A DNA stretch of 64,000 bases, taken from positions 62,001 to 126,000 of the forward strand of contig NZ_FQVX01000005.1 of assembly GCF_900129495.1 (NCBI RefSeq). The letters are read 5' to 3'. This DNA is from Geodermatophilus nigrescens (lineage in GTDB: Bacteria; Actinomycetota; Actinomycetes; Mycobacteriales; Geodermatophilaceae). Positions 8,514 through 16,715 of this stretch are shown here, one piece after another (within the stretch, counting starts at the first letter, position 1; each line of letters starts with the position of its first letter). The position numbers and the translations under genes are program-made. A model generated the notes under the pieces. That model made no database searches, had not been told where the DNA came from, and worked only from the letters and a program-made list of their open reading frames with translations.

Positions 8514-10244
8514 ATGGCGCAGGGGAGCGGCCGGATCGGGCAGGCCGCGGCCGCCTTCGCCGCCAACGCGCGCAACCCCGCCCTGCGCCGGGCGCAGCTG
8601 AGCTTCCTCGGGGCCTGGACCGCCGAGTGGGCGTTCACCGTGGGGCTCGGGATCGTGGCCTACCGCGACGGCGGGGCGACGGCGGTCGGGCTGGTCGGGC
8701 TGCTGCGGATGGTGCCCTCCGCCGTCCTGACGCCGCTGCTCGCGCCGGTGGCCGACCGCGGCCGCCGGGAGCGGGTGCTGGTCCTGGTGTCGGCGGTGCG
8801 CGGCGCGGCCACCGCGGGGGCCGCCGTCGTCGTCGGGACGGCCGGCCCGTCAGCGGTCGTCTACGCGCTGGCCGTGGTGTCCACGGTGGCGGCCACGCTG
8901 TACCGGCCGGCGCACTCCGCGCTGCTGCCGTCGCTGTGCCGCACCGGGCGCGAGCTGGCCGGCGCGAACGTGGTGCGCGGCCTGCTCGACTCGCTGGCCA
9001 CCCTGCTCGGCCCGCTGCTGGCCGCGGTGCTGCTCGGCTGGGCCGGGGTGACGGTCGTGTTCGCCGTCTCGGCCGCCGCCTCCGGCTGGGCGGCGCTCCT
9101 GCTGGTGCGGCTGCGCTACGAGGCCCCACCGCGACCGCCGGCCCCGGCCGGGGTGCACCTCGTCGGTGAGGCGCTCGCGGGGATCCGGGCCGTCGCCGGC
9201 AACGGCGACCTCGCGCTCGTCGTCGGGCTGGCGGCGGCGCAGACCCTCACCCGCGGCGCGTTGACCGTGCTCACCGTGGTGGTCGCCATCGACCTGCTCG
9301 GCACCGGGGAGCCCGGCGCCGGGGCGCTCACCGCCGCCATCGGCGCCGGGGCGGTGCTCGGCTCGCTCGCCGCGTCGCTGCTGGTCGGCACCCGCGCGCT
9401 GGGCGCCTGGTTCGCTCTCGGCGTCACCCTGTGGGGCCTGCCGGTGACGCTGATCGGCCTGGTCCCCACGGAGACGACGGCGCTGCTGCTGCTCGCCTGC
9501 GTCGGGGTGGGCAACGCGCTCATCGACGTCGGCGGCTTCACCCTGCTCGGCCGGACCGCGCCGGACGACGTGCTGGCGCGGGTCTTCGGCGTCCTGGAGA
9601 GCCTGGTCGCGCTGGCCATGGGGACCGGCGCGATCGTCGCGGCGCTCGTGGCCGACCGGGCCGGGGTGCGCACCGCCCTGGTCACCATCGGCCTGGTCTG
9701 CCCGCTCGCGGCGGCGGCCGCGTGGCGCCGGCTGCGGCGGCTGGACCGCTCGATCGGCGTCCGCGACCGCGACATCGGCCTGCTGCGGTCCGTCGACGTG
9801 CTCGGCGTCCTGCCCCTGCCCGCCGTCGAGCAGCTGGCCCGCCACCTGGAGCCGGTGGCCGTCCCTGCCGGCGAGGTCGTCGTCGCGGAGGGCGACGTGG
9901 GCGACCGGTACTACGTCATCGAGTCGGGGACGGCCGCGGTCACCGGGGACGGGCGCGCCCTGGCGACGCTCGGCCCGGGGCAGGGCTTCGGCGAGATCGC
10001 GCTGCTGCGCAGCACCCGGCGCACGGCCACCGTCCGCGCCCTCAGTGACCTGCGGCTGCAGACGCTGCGCCCGGAACGCTTCGTCGCGGCCGTCCTCGGC
10101 TACCCGCCGAGCGCCCGGCAGGCGGGGACGGCGGTGGACTCGATGCTGCACCGGTACGCACCGTCGGACACGACCGGCCGCGGGCCGGTGCCGGGACGAG
10201 CGAGGCCGGGCGCGGACCCGTCCGGCCCGCCCGCGGGCCGCTAG
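8514..10244 (+). CDS. MFS transporter fused to a cyclic-nucleotide-binding domain
   Basis: Residues 20-405 form about twelve membrane helices with the MFS signature loop (PVADRGRRERVLV after helix 2). The substrate is unknown; the helices resemble EntS/macrolide-efflux-type exporters. Residues 420-529 are a cytoplasmic cNMP-binding fold with the phosphate cassette GFGEIALLRSTRRTATV. Its Glu and Arg would contact the ribose and the phosphate of cAMP or cGMP, and both are kept. So transport may be gated by a cyclic nucleotide. The next gene is a cyclase-like DUF2652 protein, whose -10 box uses this gene's TAG stop codon. Such fusions exist in other actinobacteria; a physiological role is not known to me. 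Confidence 0.88.
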   Translation: MAQGSGRIGQAAAAFAANARNPALRRAQLSFLGAWTAEWAFTVGLGIVAYRDGGATAVGLVGLLRMVPSAVLTPLLAPVADRGRRERVLVLVSAVRGAATAGAAVVVGTAGPSAVVYALAVVSTVAATLYRPAHSALLPSLCRTGRELAGANVVRGLLDSLATLLGPLLAAVLLGWAGVTVVFAVSAAASGWAALLLVRLRYEAPPRPPAPAGVHLVGEALAGIRAVAGNGDLALVVGLAAAQTLTRGALTVLTVVVAIDLLGTGEPGAGALTAAIGAGAVLGSLAASLLVGTRALGAWFALGVTLWGLPVTLIGLVPTETTALLLLACVGVGNALIDVGGFTLLGRTAPDDVLARVFGVLESLVALAMGTGAIVAALVADRAGVRTALVTIGLVCPLAAAAAWRRLRRLDRSIGVRDRDIGLLRSVDVLGVLPLPAVEQLARHLEPVAVPAGEVVVAEGDVGDRYYVIESGTAAVTGDGRALATLGPGQGFGEIALLRSTRRTATVRALSDLRLQTLRPERFVAAVLGYPPSARQAGTAVDSMLHRYAPSDTTGRGPVPGRARPGADPSGPPAGR

Positions 10245-10247
10245 CGT
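10242..10247 (+). promoter_or_regulatory. -10 box overlapping a stop codon
   Basis: TAGCGT includes the TAG stop of the MFS gene and ends 5 nt before the ATG at 10253. Confidence 0.5.
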
Positions 10248-10252
10248 GCCGC

Positions 10253-10960
10253 ATGGCCTCCGCCCGGGCTCTGCTGCTGATCGCCGACATCGGTGGCTAC
10301 ACCGAGTACATGAGCACCCACCGGATGAGCCTCGCGCACGCCGAAGTCAACACCGCGCGGCTGCTGGACCGGGTGGTCGACGCCGCCCGGGGCTTCGACC
10401 TGGTCGAGATCGAGGGGGACGCCGCCTTCCTCTCGCGCCGCGCCGACGGCCCCGGCGGCGGCCCGCTGGACGCCACCACGCGCGCCGTCGTCGCCATGCA
10501 CCGCGCGTTCCACGCGGAGCGACGCCACGTCGCGGCGGTGCTGTGCCCGTGCCGGGGGTGCGCCCAGGCGGAGGCGCTGACGCTGAAGTTCGTCGCGCAC
10601 GTCGGGGAGGTGGCCACCCAGACGATCCGGCAGCGCCGCAAGCTCGTGGGCATCGACGTCATCCAGGTGCACCGGATGCTCAAGAACCCCGTCGACGTCC
10701 CGGAGTACGTGCTGCTGTCCGAGGAGCTCTACCGCAGCGGGGACGGCCTGCCGGACGACGCCCACGAGATCGCCCAGGACCTCGAGGGGATCGGCCCGGT
10801 GCGCTCGTGGTTCGTCGACGTCGGCGACCTCGCCGGCCCGCCGCCCGAGCTGCCGGCCCCGCCGCTGCGGGCGCGGCTGGGCCGGACGGCCGCCGTCGCG
10901 GGGGCCGGGCTGCCGTACATGCTGGGCCTCCGGCGGCGCCGTCCGGCCGTCGCCGCGTAA
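10253..10960 (+). CDS. DUF2652 protein, nucleotide-cyclase-like
   Basis: The 235-aa product starts with LLLIADIGGYTEYM (Asp12) and has EIEGDAAFL (Asp56) about 40 residues later. These are the two metal-binding positions of the class III cyclase fold, and DUF2652 proteins share that layout. A CPCRGC cluster (Cys98, 100, 103) may bind metal. The later adenine-specifying and transition-state residues of true cyclases are not obvious, so activity is unproven. A basic hydrophobic C-terminus follows. Placement directly after an MFS-cNMP-binding fusion suggests a signal-receiver pair. Confidence 0.75.
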   Translation: MASARALLLIADIGGYTEYMSTHRMSLAHAEVNTARLLDRVVDAARGFDLVEIEGDAAFLSRRADGPGGGPLDATTRAVVAMHRAFHAERRHVAAVLCPCRGCAQAEALTLKFVAHVGEVATQTIRQRRKLVGIDVIQVHRMLKNPVDVPEYVLLSEELYRSGDGLPDDAHEIAQDLEGIGPVRSWFVDVGDLAGPPPELPAPPLRARLGRTAAVAGAGLPYMLGLRRRRPAVAA

Positions 10961-11005
10961 CCATGGCGGTCTGACGGCCGCCGTCTGACGCGCCCCCGAC
11001 ACGAC

Positions 11006-11037
11006 GGGAGCCCCGCACCGTGCGGTGCGGGGCTCCC
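11006..11037. terminator. Bidirectional hairpin terminator
   Basis: A perfect 14-bp stem (GGGAGCCCCGCACC and complement) with loop GTGC separates the convergent DUF2652 and DUF4191 genes. Confidence 0.85.
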
Positions 11038-11051
11038 TGCCGGACCGGGGG

Positions 11052-11933
11052 TCAGCGGCGGCGGACCTGCCGCTGGCTGACGGTCATCTGCCGGCCGCCG
11101 GGCAGCGGCCCGCCGGGCACCGGCATGCGCGCGCCGCCGAGGGCGGCCAGCCGCCGGCCGAGGGTGTTGACCTCACCGGCGGACAGGTTGCGCGGCAGCT
11201 TCATCACGTGGGTGGAGAGCTTGCGCAGCGGGACCTGGCCCTCCTCGTCGCCCACGGTGATGTCGTAGATCGGGGTGTCGCCGACGACACGGGCGATCTT
11301 CTTCTTCTCCTGCGCGATGAGCCCGCGGACCCGGGTGGGGGAGCCCTCGCCGACGAGGATCACGCCGGGGCGGCCGAGCACCCGGTGCACGGAGTCCAGC
11401 TGCGCGGTGCCGGCGACGCCGGAGGAGACCCGCCAGTCGCCGCGCATGCCCTCGAGCACCCACGCGGCCGCGCCGGGCTGGCCCTCCACCTGGCGGTAGG
11501 CCGAGCCCTGCGCCCGCCGGCCGAAGACGATCATCGCGGCGAGCAGGCCCAGGACGATCGCGATCGGCAGGAACAGGAACGGCGCGCCGAACAGGATCGC
11601 GACCAGCTCGATCAGGCCGGCCACCACCACGAAGGCGATGAGCATGAACCAGGGGAGCTTCGGGTCGTTCTTCGCCGTCAGCGAGTAGGCCTGCTTGATC
11701 ATCCGGGCCTGGTTGCCGAACCGCTTGAGCCGGCCGACCTTGGGCTGCCCGTCCTTGCCGAGCTTCGGGGCCTTGGGGGCCTTGCCGGCCTTGGGGGCCT
11801 TGCCGGTCCCGGCCGCGCCGACGGCGCTGGCCGCGGTGGCACCGCCCGTCGTCCGGCCGCGGGAGCCGGGACCGGTCGCGGCCTTGCCGCGTCCGGACGG
11901 CGCGGTGGAGTCTGTGGGCTTGCTGCGTGCCAT
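11052..11933 (-). CDS. DUF4191 membrane protein
   Basis: The 293-aa product has an Ala/Lys/Gly-rich N-terminal 70 residues with a KAPK tandem stretch. Two adjoining membrane helices follow (about 95-140), then a cytoplasmic domain with ARVVGDTPIYDITVGDEEGQVPL and a basic C-terminus. It matches the actinobacterial DUF4191 family, which is regularly found beside lipA; its role is unknown. A leaderless start is likely: AGGATA at 11940-11945 reads TATCCT on this strand, 6 nt before ATG. Confidence 0.85.
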   Translation of the reverse strand: MARSKPTDSTAPSGRGKAATGPGSRGRTTGGATAASAVGAAGTGKAPKAGKAPKAPKLGKDGQPKVGRLKRFGNQARMIKQAYSLTAKNDPKLPWFMLIAFVVVAGLIELVAILFGAPFLFLPIAIVLGLLAAMIVFGRRAQGSAYRQVEGQPGAAAWVLEGMRGDWRVSSGVAGTAQLDSVHRVLGRPGVILVGEGSPTRVRGLIAQEKKKIARVVGDTPIYDITVGDEEGQVPLRKLSTHVMKLPRNLSAGEVNTLGRRLAALGGARMPVPGGPLPGGRQMTVSQRQVRRR

Positions 11934-11939
11934 GTCCCC

Positions 11940-11945
11940 AGGATA
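11940..11945 (-). promoter_or_regulatory. -10 box, leaderless DUF4191 gene
   Basis: The minus-strand sequence TATCCT ends 6 nt before the ATG at 11933. The DUF4191 gene can therefore be transcribed apart from lipA. Confidence 0.5.
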
Positions 11946-11995
11946 GGGGCGCGCGGGCGCGTCCCCGGTCGGGCGCGGGCGGGGGACCGCGGGAT

Positions 11996-12970
11996 TCAGC
12001 CCCGAGGGGTCAGACCGCGGGCCTCCACGGCCTGCTGGTAGAGCCGGCCGGCCCGGTAGGAGCTGCGCACGAGCGGCCCGGCGAGCACGCCCGGGAAGCC
12101 GATCTCCTCCGCCTGCTGCTGGAAGCCGACGAACTCGTCGGGCTTCACCCAGCGGACGACGGGGTGGTGCCGGGGCGAGGGGCGCAGGTACTGCGTGATG
12201 GTCAGCAGGTCGCAGCCGGCCTCGTGCAGCGCGCGCATGGTCTCGACGACCTCGTGCGGCTCCTCGCCCATGCCGAGGATGAGGTTGGACTTGGTGACCA
12301 GGCCGGCCTCGCGCGCGGCGGTGATCACGGCGAGCGAGCGCTCGAACCGGAAGCCGGGGCGGATGCGCTTGAAGATCCGCGGCACCGTCTCGACGTTGTG
12401 CGCGAGCACCTCCGGACGGGAGGAGAACACCTCGGCCAGCTGCGCGGGGTCGGCGTTGAAGTCGGGGATGAGCAGCTCGACGCCGCAGCCGGGGACCGCG
12501 GCGTGGATCTGCCGCACCGTCTCGGCGTAGAGCCACGCGCCGCCGTCGGGCAGGTCGTCGCGGGCGACGCCGGTGACGGTGGCGTAGCGCAGCTGCATCG
12601 CGGCGACGCTCTCGGCCACGCGGCGGGGCTCGTCGGCGTCGAAGTCGGCGGGCTTGCCGGTGTCGATCTGGCAGAAGTCGCAGCGCCGGGTGCACTGGTC
12701 ACCGCCGATGAGGAAGGTGGCCTCCCGGTCCTCCCAGCACTCGTAGATGTTGGGGCAGCCGGCCTCTTCGCAGACGGTGTGCAGGCCCTCGCGGCGGACC
12801 AGCGACTTGAGCTCGGTGTACTCCGGGCCGGTCTTGAGCCGGGTCTTGATCCACTCGGGCTTGCGCTCGATGGGCACCTGGCTGTTGCGCACCTCCAGGC
12901 GCAGCAGCTTGCGGCCGGCGGGACCGAGTGGGGACGAGTCGGAGGTGCTGGTCGTCGCCGTCTCGCTCAT
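11996..12970 (-). CDS. lipA: Lipoyl synthase
   Basis: This radical-SAM enzyme inserts two sulfurs into octanoyl groups on lipoyl domains. Both cluster motifs are visible: [12 protein letters not shown] for the auxiliary 4Fe-4S cluster and CTRRCDFC for the SAM cluster. The usual C-terminal substrate serine is in LVRSSYRAG. Length (324 aa) is normal. I prefer the ATG at 12970; a GTG 9 nt upstream is possible. It works after LipB (20079-20738), and its clients here are the E2 protein with two lipoyl domains (25488-27431) and the glycine cleavage system. Confidence 0.97.
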   Translation of the reverse strand: MSETATTSTSDSSPLGPAGRKLLRLEVRNSQVPIERKPEWIKTRLKTGPEYTELKSLVRREGLHTVCEEAGCPNIYECWEDREATFLIGGDQCTRRCDFCQIDTGKPADFDADEPRRVAESVAAMQLRYATVTGVARDDLPDGGAWLYAETVRQIHAAVPGCGVELLIPDFNADPAQLAEVFSSRPEVLAHNVETVPRIFKRIRPGFRFERSLAVITAAREAGLVTKSNLILGMGEEPHEVVETMRALHEAGCDLLTITQYLRPSPRHHPVVRWVKPDEFVGFQQQAEEIGFPGVLAGPLVRSSYRAGRLYQQAVEARGLTPRG

Positions 12971-13072
12971 GATCCCCACGGTACCCCCGGACGCACACCG
13001 CCCCCGCGGCCTCGGAGGCGGCGGGGGCGGTGTGCGGAGCGGGTGCCGCGGCGGGTGCTGCGGCGGGTGCCG

Positions 13073-14146
13073 TCAGGCCATGCCCGGCCCGGCGGGACCG
13101 GCGGTCGGCCCCTCCTGCGCGTTGCCGCCGCCGGTGAACGGCTCGGGCGCGGTCTCGGTCGGGTCGGTGGCGCCGGCGTCGTCGTCGCCGGCCACGTTCT
13201 GGGCGTCGCGGATGCCCATGTCCGACTCGGGCGGGGCCGAGTCGCCCGACTCCCACTGGGCGGAGGAGACGGTCTTGCCGGACTGGTCGTTGCTCGGTGC
13301 GCTGGGCACGGGGTCCTCTCGGTAGCTCGGCACGGGCCCGTCACCGGCCGGGGCCGGCGTCCACGGGTCCTGCTTCCTGCGGCGCAGGAAGGAGAACGTC
13401 GCCGCACCGACGGCGAGGGCCAGGAGCACCCACGGCCAGCGGCGCGACCCCGTGTCACTACCCACGGATCGCTTCGCCTGCGCGACCTTCTTCGCGGACT
13501 TCTTCTTCGTCTTCCTCGCGGCCTTCGCCGTGCCGCCGACGAGCTCGGCGCGCCGCTGGTCGAGCTCGCCCAGCGCGGTGCCCACCCCGGCGACGACGGT
13601 GTCGCGGGCGCTGCCCAGCGCGGGGACGACGGTGTCGCGGGCCGCGGCCACGCGGGGCGCCACCTCGGCGGCCAGCGCGGTGCGGGTGGCGGACTGCGCG
13701 GCCTCGAGCCGGGGCCCGAGGTCGGCGGCGGCCTTCGCGGCGGCGGCGCCCGCGGCGGCCAGCGCCGAGGTGACCGCCGGGCCGGCCGACTCGCGGGCGG
13801 CCACGACGCGCGGGGTGAGCGCGTCGACGGCGGCGTCGACCCGCTCGCGCGCCAGCTCCAGCGCCGGCGTCGCCGCGTCGCGGGCGGCCTCCACGCGGGG
13901 GGTCAGCGCGTCGACGAGCGCGTCGACGGCGGGGGTGGCGGCGGCGACGGCCGCGGCCACCTTCGGGGCGACGGCCACACGGGCGGCGTCGAGGACGGGG
14001 CCGGTGGCCTCGCGGGCGGCCTCCACGCGGGGGCCCAGCTGCTCCGCGGCGGCCCGGCCGGCCTCGGACACGGCGGCGCCGAGGTGGCTCAGGCTCTCCT
14101 GCAGCTCGGCCCCGATGACCTGGCCGTGGGACTGGGAGCGGAACAC
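13073..14146 (-). CDS. Alanine-rich 11-residue-repeat membrane protein
   Basis: The 357-aa product has, over residues 10-215, tandem 11-residue units of the form P-x-V-x-A-A-R-x-A-x-x (for example PRVEAARDAAT, PAVDALVDALT, PRVVAARESAG). This makes long amphipathic helices broken by proline, like apolipoprotein or LEA repeats. A lysine-rich segment (KTKKKSAKK) precedes one membrane helix (WPWVLLALAVGAATFSFL), and an acidic, disordered C-terminus ends the protein. It resembles DUF5324-like actinobacterial proteins in style only. I chose GTG at 14146 because GGAGG lies 8 nt upstream. It may coat or tether membrane surfaces; no function is known. Confidence 0.75.
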   Translation of the reverse strand: MFRSQSHGQVIGAELQESLSHLGAAVSEAGRAAAEQLGPRVEAAREATGPVLDAARVAVAPKVAAAVAAATPAVDALVDALTPRVEAARDAATPALELARERVDAAVDALTPRVVAARESAGPAVTSALAAAGAAAAKAAADLGPRLEAAQSATRTALAAEVAPRVAAARDTVVPALGSARDTVVAGVGTALGELDQRRAELVGGTAKAARKTKKKSAKKVAQAKRSVGSDTGSRRWPWVLLALAVGAATFSFLRRRKQDPWTPAPAGDGPVPSYREDPVPSAPSNDQSGKTVSSAQWESGDSAPPESDMGIRDAQNVAGDDDAGATDPTETAPEPFTGGGNAQEGPTAGPAGPGMA

Positions 14147-14223
14147 GGATCGCACCTCCGGGTTGATCGACTCCGGCCATCCTGCACGCTCGGCCGGATC
14201 GGCACACCCCGGGGCGGTGCCGC

Positions 14224-16500
14224 TCAGGGGGCCGCGGTGAGCGGCGCCCGGTCGGCGGCGAGCCAGACCAGCAGGTCCTCGACCGGCATCGGCCGGGCGA
14301 CGGCGTAGCCCTGCGCGACGTCGCAGCCCAGCGCCGCCAGCCGCCGGGCGGTGGCGCCGTCCTCGACGCCCTCGGCGACCAGCGTCAGCCCGAGGTCGTG
14401 GGCGAGGGCGACGGTGTGCCGCACGATCGCCGCGGCGCGCTCGTCGACGTCGACGTCGGAGGTCAGGCTGCGGTCGAGCTTGAGCTCGTCGGCCGGCAGC
14501 CGGCGCAGGTAGGCCAGCGAGCTGTAGCCGGTGCCGTAGTCGTCGATCGAGGTGCGCACCCCGAGGCGGCGCAGCTCGCCGAGCACGGTGCGGCCGCGCT
14601 CGGGGTCGGCCATGAGGGTGTCCTCGACCAGCTCGAGGGTGAGCGCGGTCGGCGGCAGCCCGCGGCGGGCCAGCTTGGCCGCGACCTTGCCGGGCAGGTC
14701 GAGGTCGGCGACGTTGGCCGCCGACAGGTTCACCGACACCGGCACGCGGTGCTCGCCCCACCAGCGGGCGACCGCGTCGAGGGAGCGCTCGAGCACGGTG
14801 TCGGTGAGCGGGCGCATGAGCCCCGCCTGCTCGGCGGCCGGCAGCACCACGCCGGGGCCGACCAGACCGCGCTCGGGGTGGTGCCAGCGCAGCAGGGCCT
14901 CGACGCCGACCACGCGGCCGTCGTCCATGGCCACCTGCGGCTGCAGGTGGACGTCGAGCTGGTCCTCGACCAGCGCGGTGCGCAGCTCCTCCATCGTCCG
15001 CAGCCGCTCGCCGGAGCCGCTGCGCGGGTCGGGCACGTAGACGTGCACGCCGGTGCGCTCGGTCTTCGCCGCGTACATGGCGACGTCGGCGCAGCGCAGC
15101 AGCTCCTGGACGTCGTCGGCGGGCACGGGGGCGGTGGAGACGCCGACGCTGACGCCGACGTGCAGCCGGATCCCGTCGACGACGAACGGCTGGCGCAGCA
15201 GGTCGTGCACGATGCCGGCCCGCTCGGCGGCGCCGTCGAGGTCGGTGGCGGGCAGCAGGACGGCGAACTCGTCGCCGCCGAGGCGGGCGAGCACGTCGCC
15301 GGGGCGCAGGGCCGGGGTCAGCCGCGGGCCGACCTGGCACAGCAGCTGGTCGCCGGCGCCGTGGCCGAGGCTGTCGTTGACCTCCTTGAAGCCGTCGAGG
15401 TCGAGCAGCAGCAGCGCGGCCGGGGAGGCGGTGGTGGCGCCCGCGACGACGGTGCGCGCGGTCTCCAGCAGCGCCCGGCGGTTGGGCAGGCCGGTCAGCT
15501 CGTCGGTGCGGGCCTCCTGGCGGGCGACGGCGAAGGAGCGGACCTCCCGGAAGGTGACCGCCGTCCGGCCGAGGACGGCGAGCACGCAGCCGACGGCCAG
15601 CCAGCCGGCGCTGGCGGGCAGGTGGTCGCCGTATCCGGCGGCGAGCACGGTGAGGGCGGCCAGCGCCCCGGCCAGCGGCAGCGCGACCAGCCGCCAGGAG
15701 ATCCGGACGCCGGCGCCCTCCTCGCGCGGCTCGGGGTCGCCGGTGGTGCGCTGCGCGGCGACGCCGGCGCAGAGCACGCCGGCCAGCCAGACCAGCTCGA
15801 GCGGCCCGCCGTCGGAGTAGCGGCCGGCGACGCTGAGCAGGAACAGCCCGACGTCGGCGACGCAGATGAGGGCGACCGACGCGCTGACCAGCAGCAGCGT
15901 GCGGTCCAGGTGCACGCCGAGGATGGCGCCGACCCCGGCGAGCAGGGCCAGCAGCAGCACGTCGGCGGCGGGCCAGGCCAGCTGCAGGTAGGAGACCGTG
16001 CCGGCGCCGGTGAGGTAGGGACCGAGCAGGAAGCCGATCCCGACGGCGCCGGTGCCGAGGGCGCCGATGACGCCGTCGAGCCACATGCTCGGCAGGAACC
16101 GGCTCACGCGGGCGCGGATGAAGACGAACAGCGCCACGTAGAGGAAGGCGTAGGCCACCGTCACGCAGGTGTCGCCGACCACCGACGGCGTCGTCCCGGC
16201 CTGGCCGGTCTCGATGATGCGGGCGATGTTGCCGACGCTGGCCAGCAGCAGCGTGGTGCCGATGGCGCGCCAGCCGAGGGCCTCGCGCGGGGCGCGGGGG
16301 GCGGTCAGCCAGCAGGCGATGCCCGCGGCGACCCAGGCCACGTGGTAGAGCACGACGTCGTAGACGACGTCCCACACCGCTCCGCCCGGCCGCGGGCCGA
16401 CGCCGGTGGAGAACGCGGTCACGCCGAGGGCCGCGACCACCAGCAGGAGGTCACGGGGATCGGTCCCGGCACGCCGGGGGGAGACCGCGTCAGGGCGCAC
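14224..16500 (-). CDS. Diguanylate cyclase/phosphodiesterase (GGDEF-EAL) membrane protein
   Basis: The product makes and/or degrades c-di-GMP at the membrane. Residues 17-315 form about nine helices, a sensor region of unassigned type. The GGDEF domain has an intact GGDEF (408-412) with the RxxD inhibitory site (R399-D402) exactly five residues before it. The EAL domain carries EALLRWHHP (534-542), NLSAANV, EDTLM, DDYGTGYSSL and a KLDRSL loop, so both activities look possible. The start GTG at 16500 follows GGAG by 5 nt; longer frames upstream overlap the leuS leader region. Total 758 aa. Confidence 0.92.
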   Translation of the reverse strand: MRPDAVSPRRAGTDPRDLLLVVAALGVTAFSTGVGPRPGGAVWDVVYDVVLYHVAWVAAGIACWLTAPRAPREALGWRAIGTTLLLASVGNIARIIETGQAGTTPSVVGDTCVTVAYAFLYVALFVFIRARVSRFLPSMWLDGVIGALGTGAVGIGFLLGPYLTGAGTVSYLQLAWPAADVLLLALLAGVGAILGVHLDRTLLLVSASVALICVADVGLFLLSVAGRYSDGGPLELVWLAGVLCAGVAAQRTTGDPEPREEGAGVRISWRLVALPLAGALAALTVLAAGYGDHLPASAGWLAVGCVLAVLGRTAVTFREVRSFAVARQEARTDELTGLPNRRALLETARTVVAGATTASPAALLLLDLDGFKEVNDSLGHGAGDQLLCQVGPRLTPALRPGDVLARLGGDEFAVLLPATDLDGAAERAGIVHDLLRQPFVVDGIRLHVGVSVGVSTAPVPADDVQELLRCADVAMYAAKTERTGVHVYVPDPRSGSGERLRTMEELRTALVEDQLDVHLQPQVAMDDGRVVGVEALLRWHHPERGLVGPGVVLPAAEQAGLMRPLTDTVLERSLDAVARWWGEHRVPVSVNLSAANVADLDLPGKVAAKLARRGLPPTALTLELVEDTLMADPERGRTVLGELRRLGVRTSIDDYGTGYSSLAYLRRLPADELKLDRSLTSDVDVDERAAAIVRHTVALAHDLGLTLVAEGVEDGATARRLAALGCDVAQGYAVARPMPVEDLLVWLAADRAPLTAAP

Positions 16501-16583
16501 GGGGACTCCATCGGCGGGTACCGCGCCGACATGCACCCGGGCACCGCCGGTCCGACCCCTCCGGGTGAGTCGCGGCGTCGCGC

Positions 16584-16589
16584 TAGGCT
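16584..16589 (+). promoter_or_regulatory. -10 box of the leuS leader transcript
   Basis: TAGGCT ends 6 nt before the GTG of the predicted leader peptide, placing the transcription start at or near that codon. Confidence 0.55.
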
Positions 16590-16595
16590 GGGGGA

Positions 16596-16631
16596 GTGAC
16601 CGGCGGGCGCCTGCTTCTCCGGCCGTGCTGA
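16596..16631 (+). CDS. Leucine leader peptide MTGGRLLLRPC (predicted)
   Basis: This 11-codon frame with three consecutive, all-different leucine codons (CTG CTT CTC) lies between a -10 box and a two-hairpin leader before leuS. Its TGA stop sits inside the left arm of the first hairpin (16625-16632), so ribosome position would control folding. The design matches classical transcription attenuation. It is too short for standard gene callers. The call is inferred from position and codon content. Confidence 0.7.
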   Translation: MTGGRLLLRPC

Positions 16632-16680
16632 CCTGAAGCACCAGTCAGCACGGCGACCCCTCCTGCGTGAGGGGTTTTTT
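16625..16680 (+). promoter_or_regulatory. leuS attenuator: pause hairpin and terminator with T-tract
   Basis: Hairpin one is GTGCTGAC (16625-16632) paired with GTCAGCAC (16644-16651). Hairpin two is ACCCCTC/GAGGGGT (16656-16662/16669-16675) followed by six T residues, the clearest intrinsic terminator in the window, only 36 nt before the leuS ATG. Stalling at Leu codons would cover the left arm of hairpin one. I could not draw a strong alternative antiterminator by hand, so the exact mechanism is open. Confidence 0.7.
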
Positions 16681-16715
16681 CATGTCCGCCGACGGATGAC
16701 CCCGGGAGCACCGCG

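Noticed and set aside
14146-16375. Upstream extension of the 11-mer-repeat gene to 1100 codons
   Set aside because: The extension is the wrong-frame shadow of the GGDEF-EAL gene; GTG at 14146 has a good ribosome site.
16584-16715. T-box riboswitch before leuS
   Set aside because: No T-box consensus sequence, no long stem I and too short a leader; the leucine leader peptide explains the structure better.
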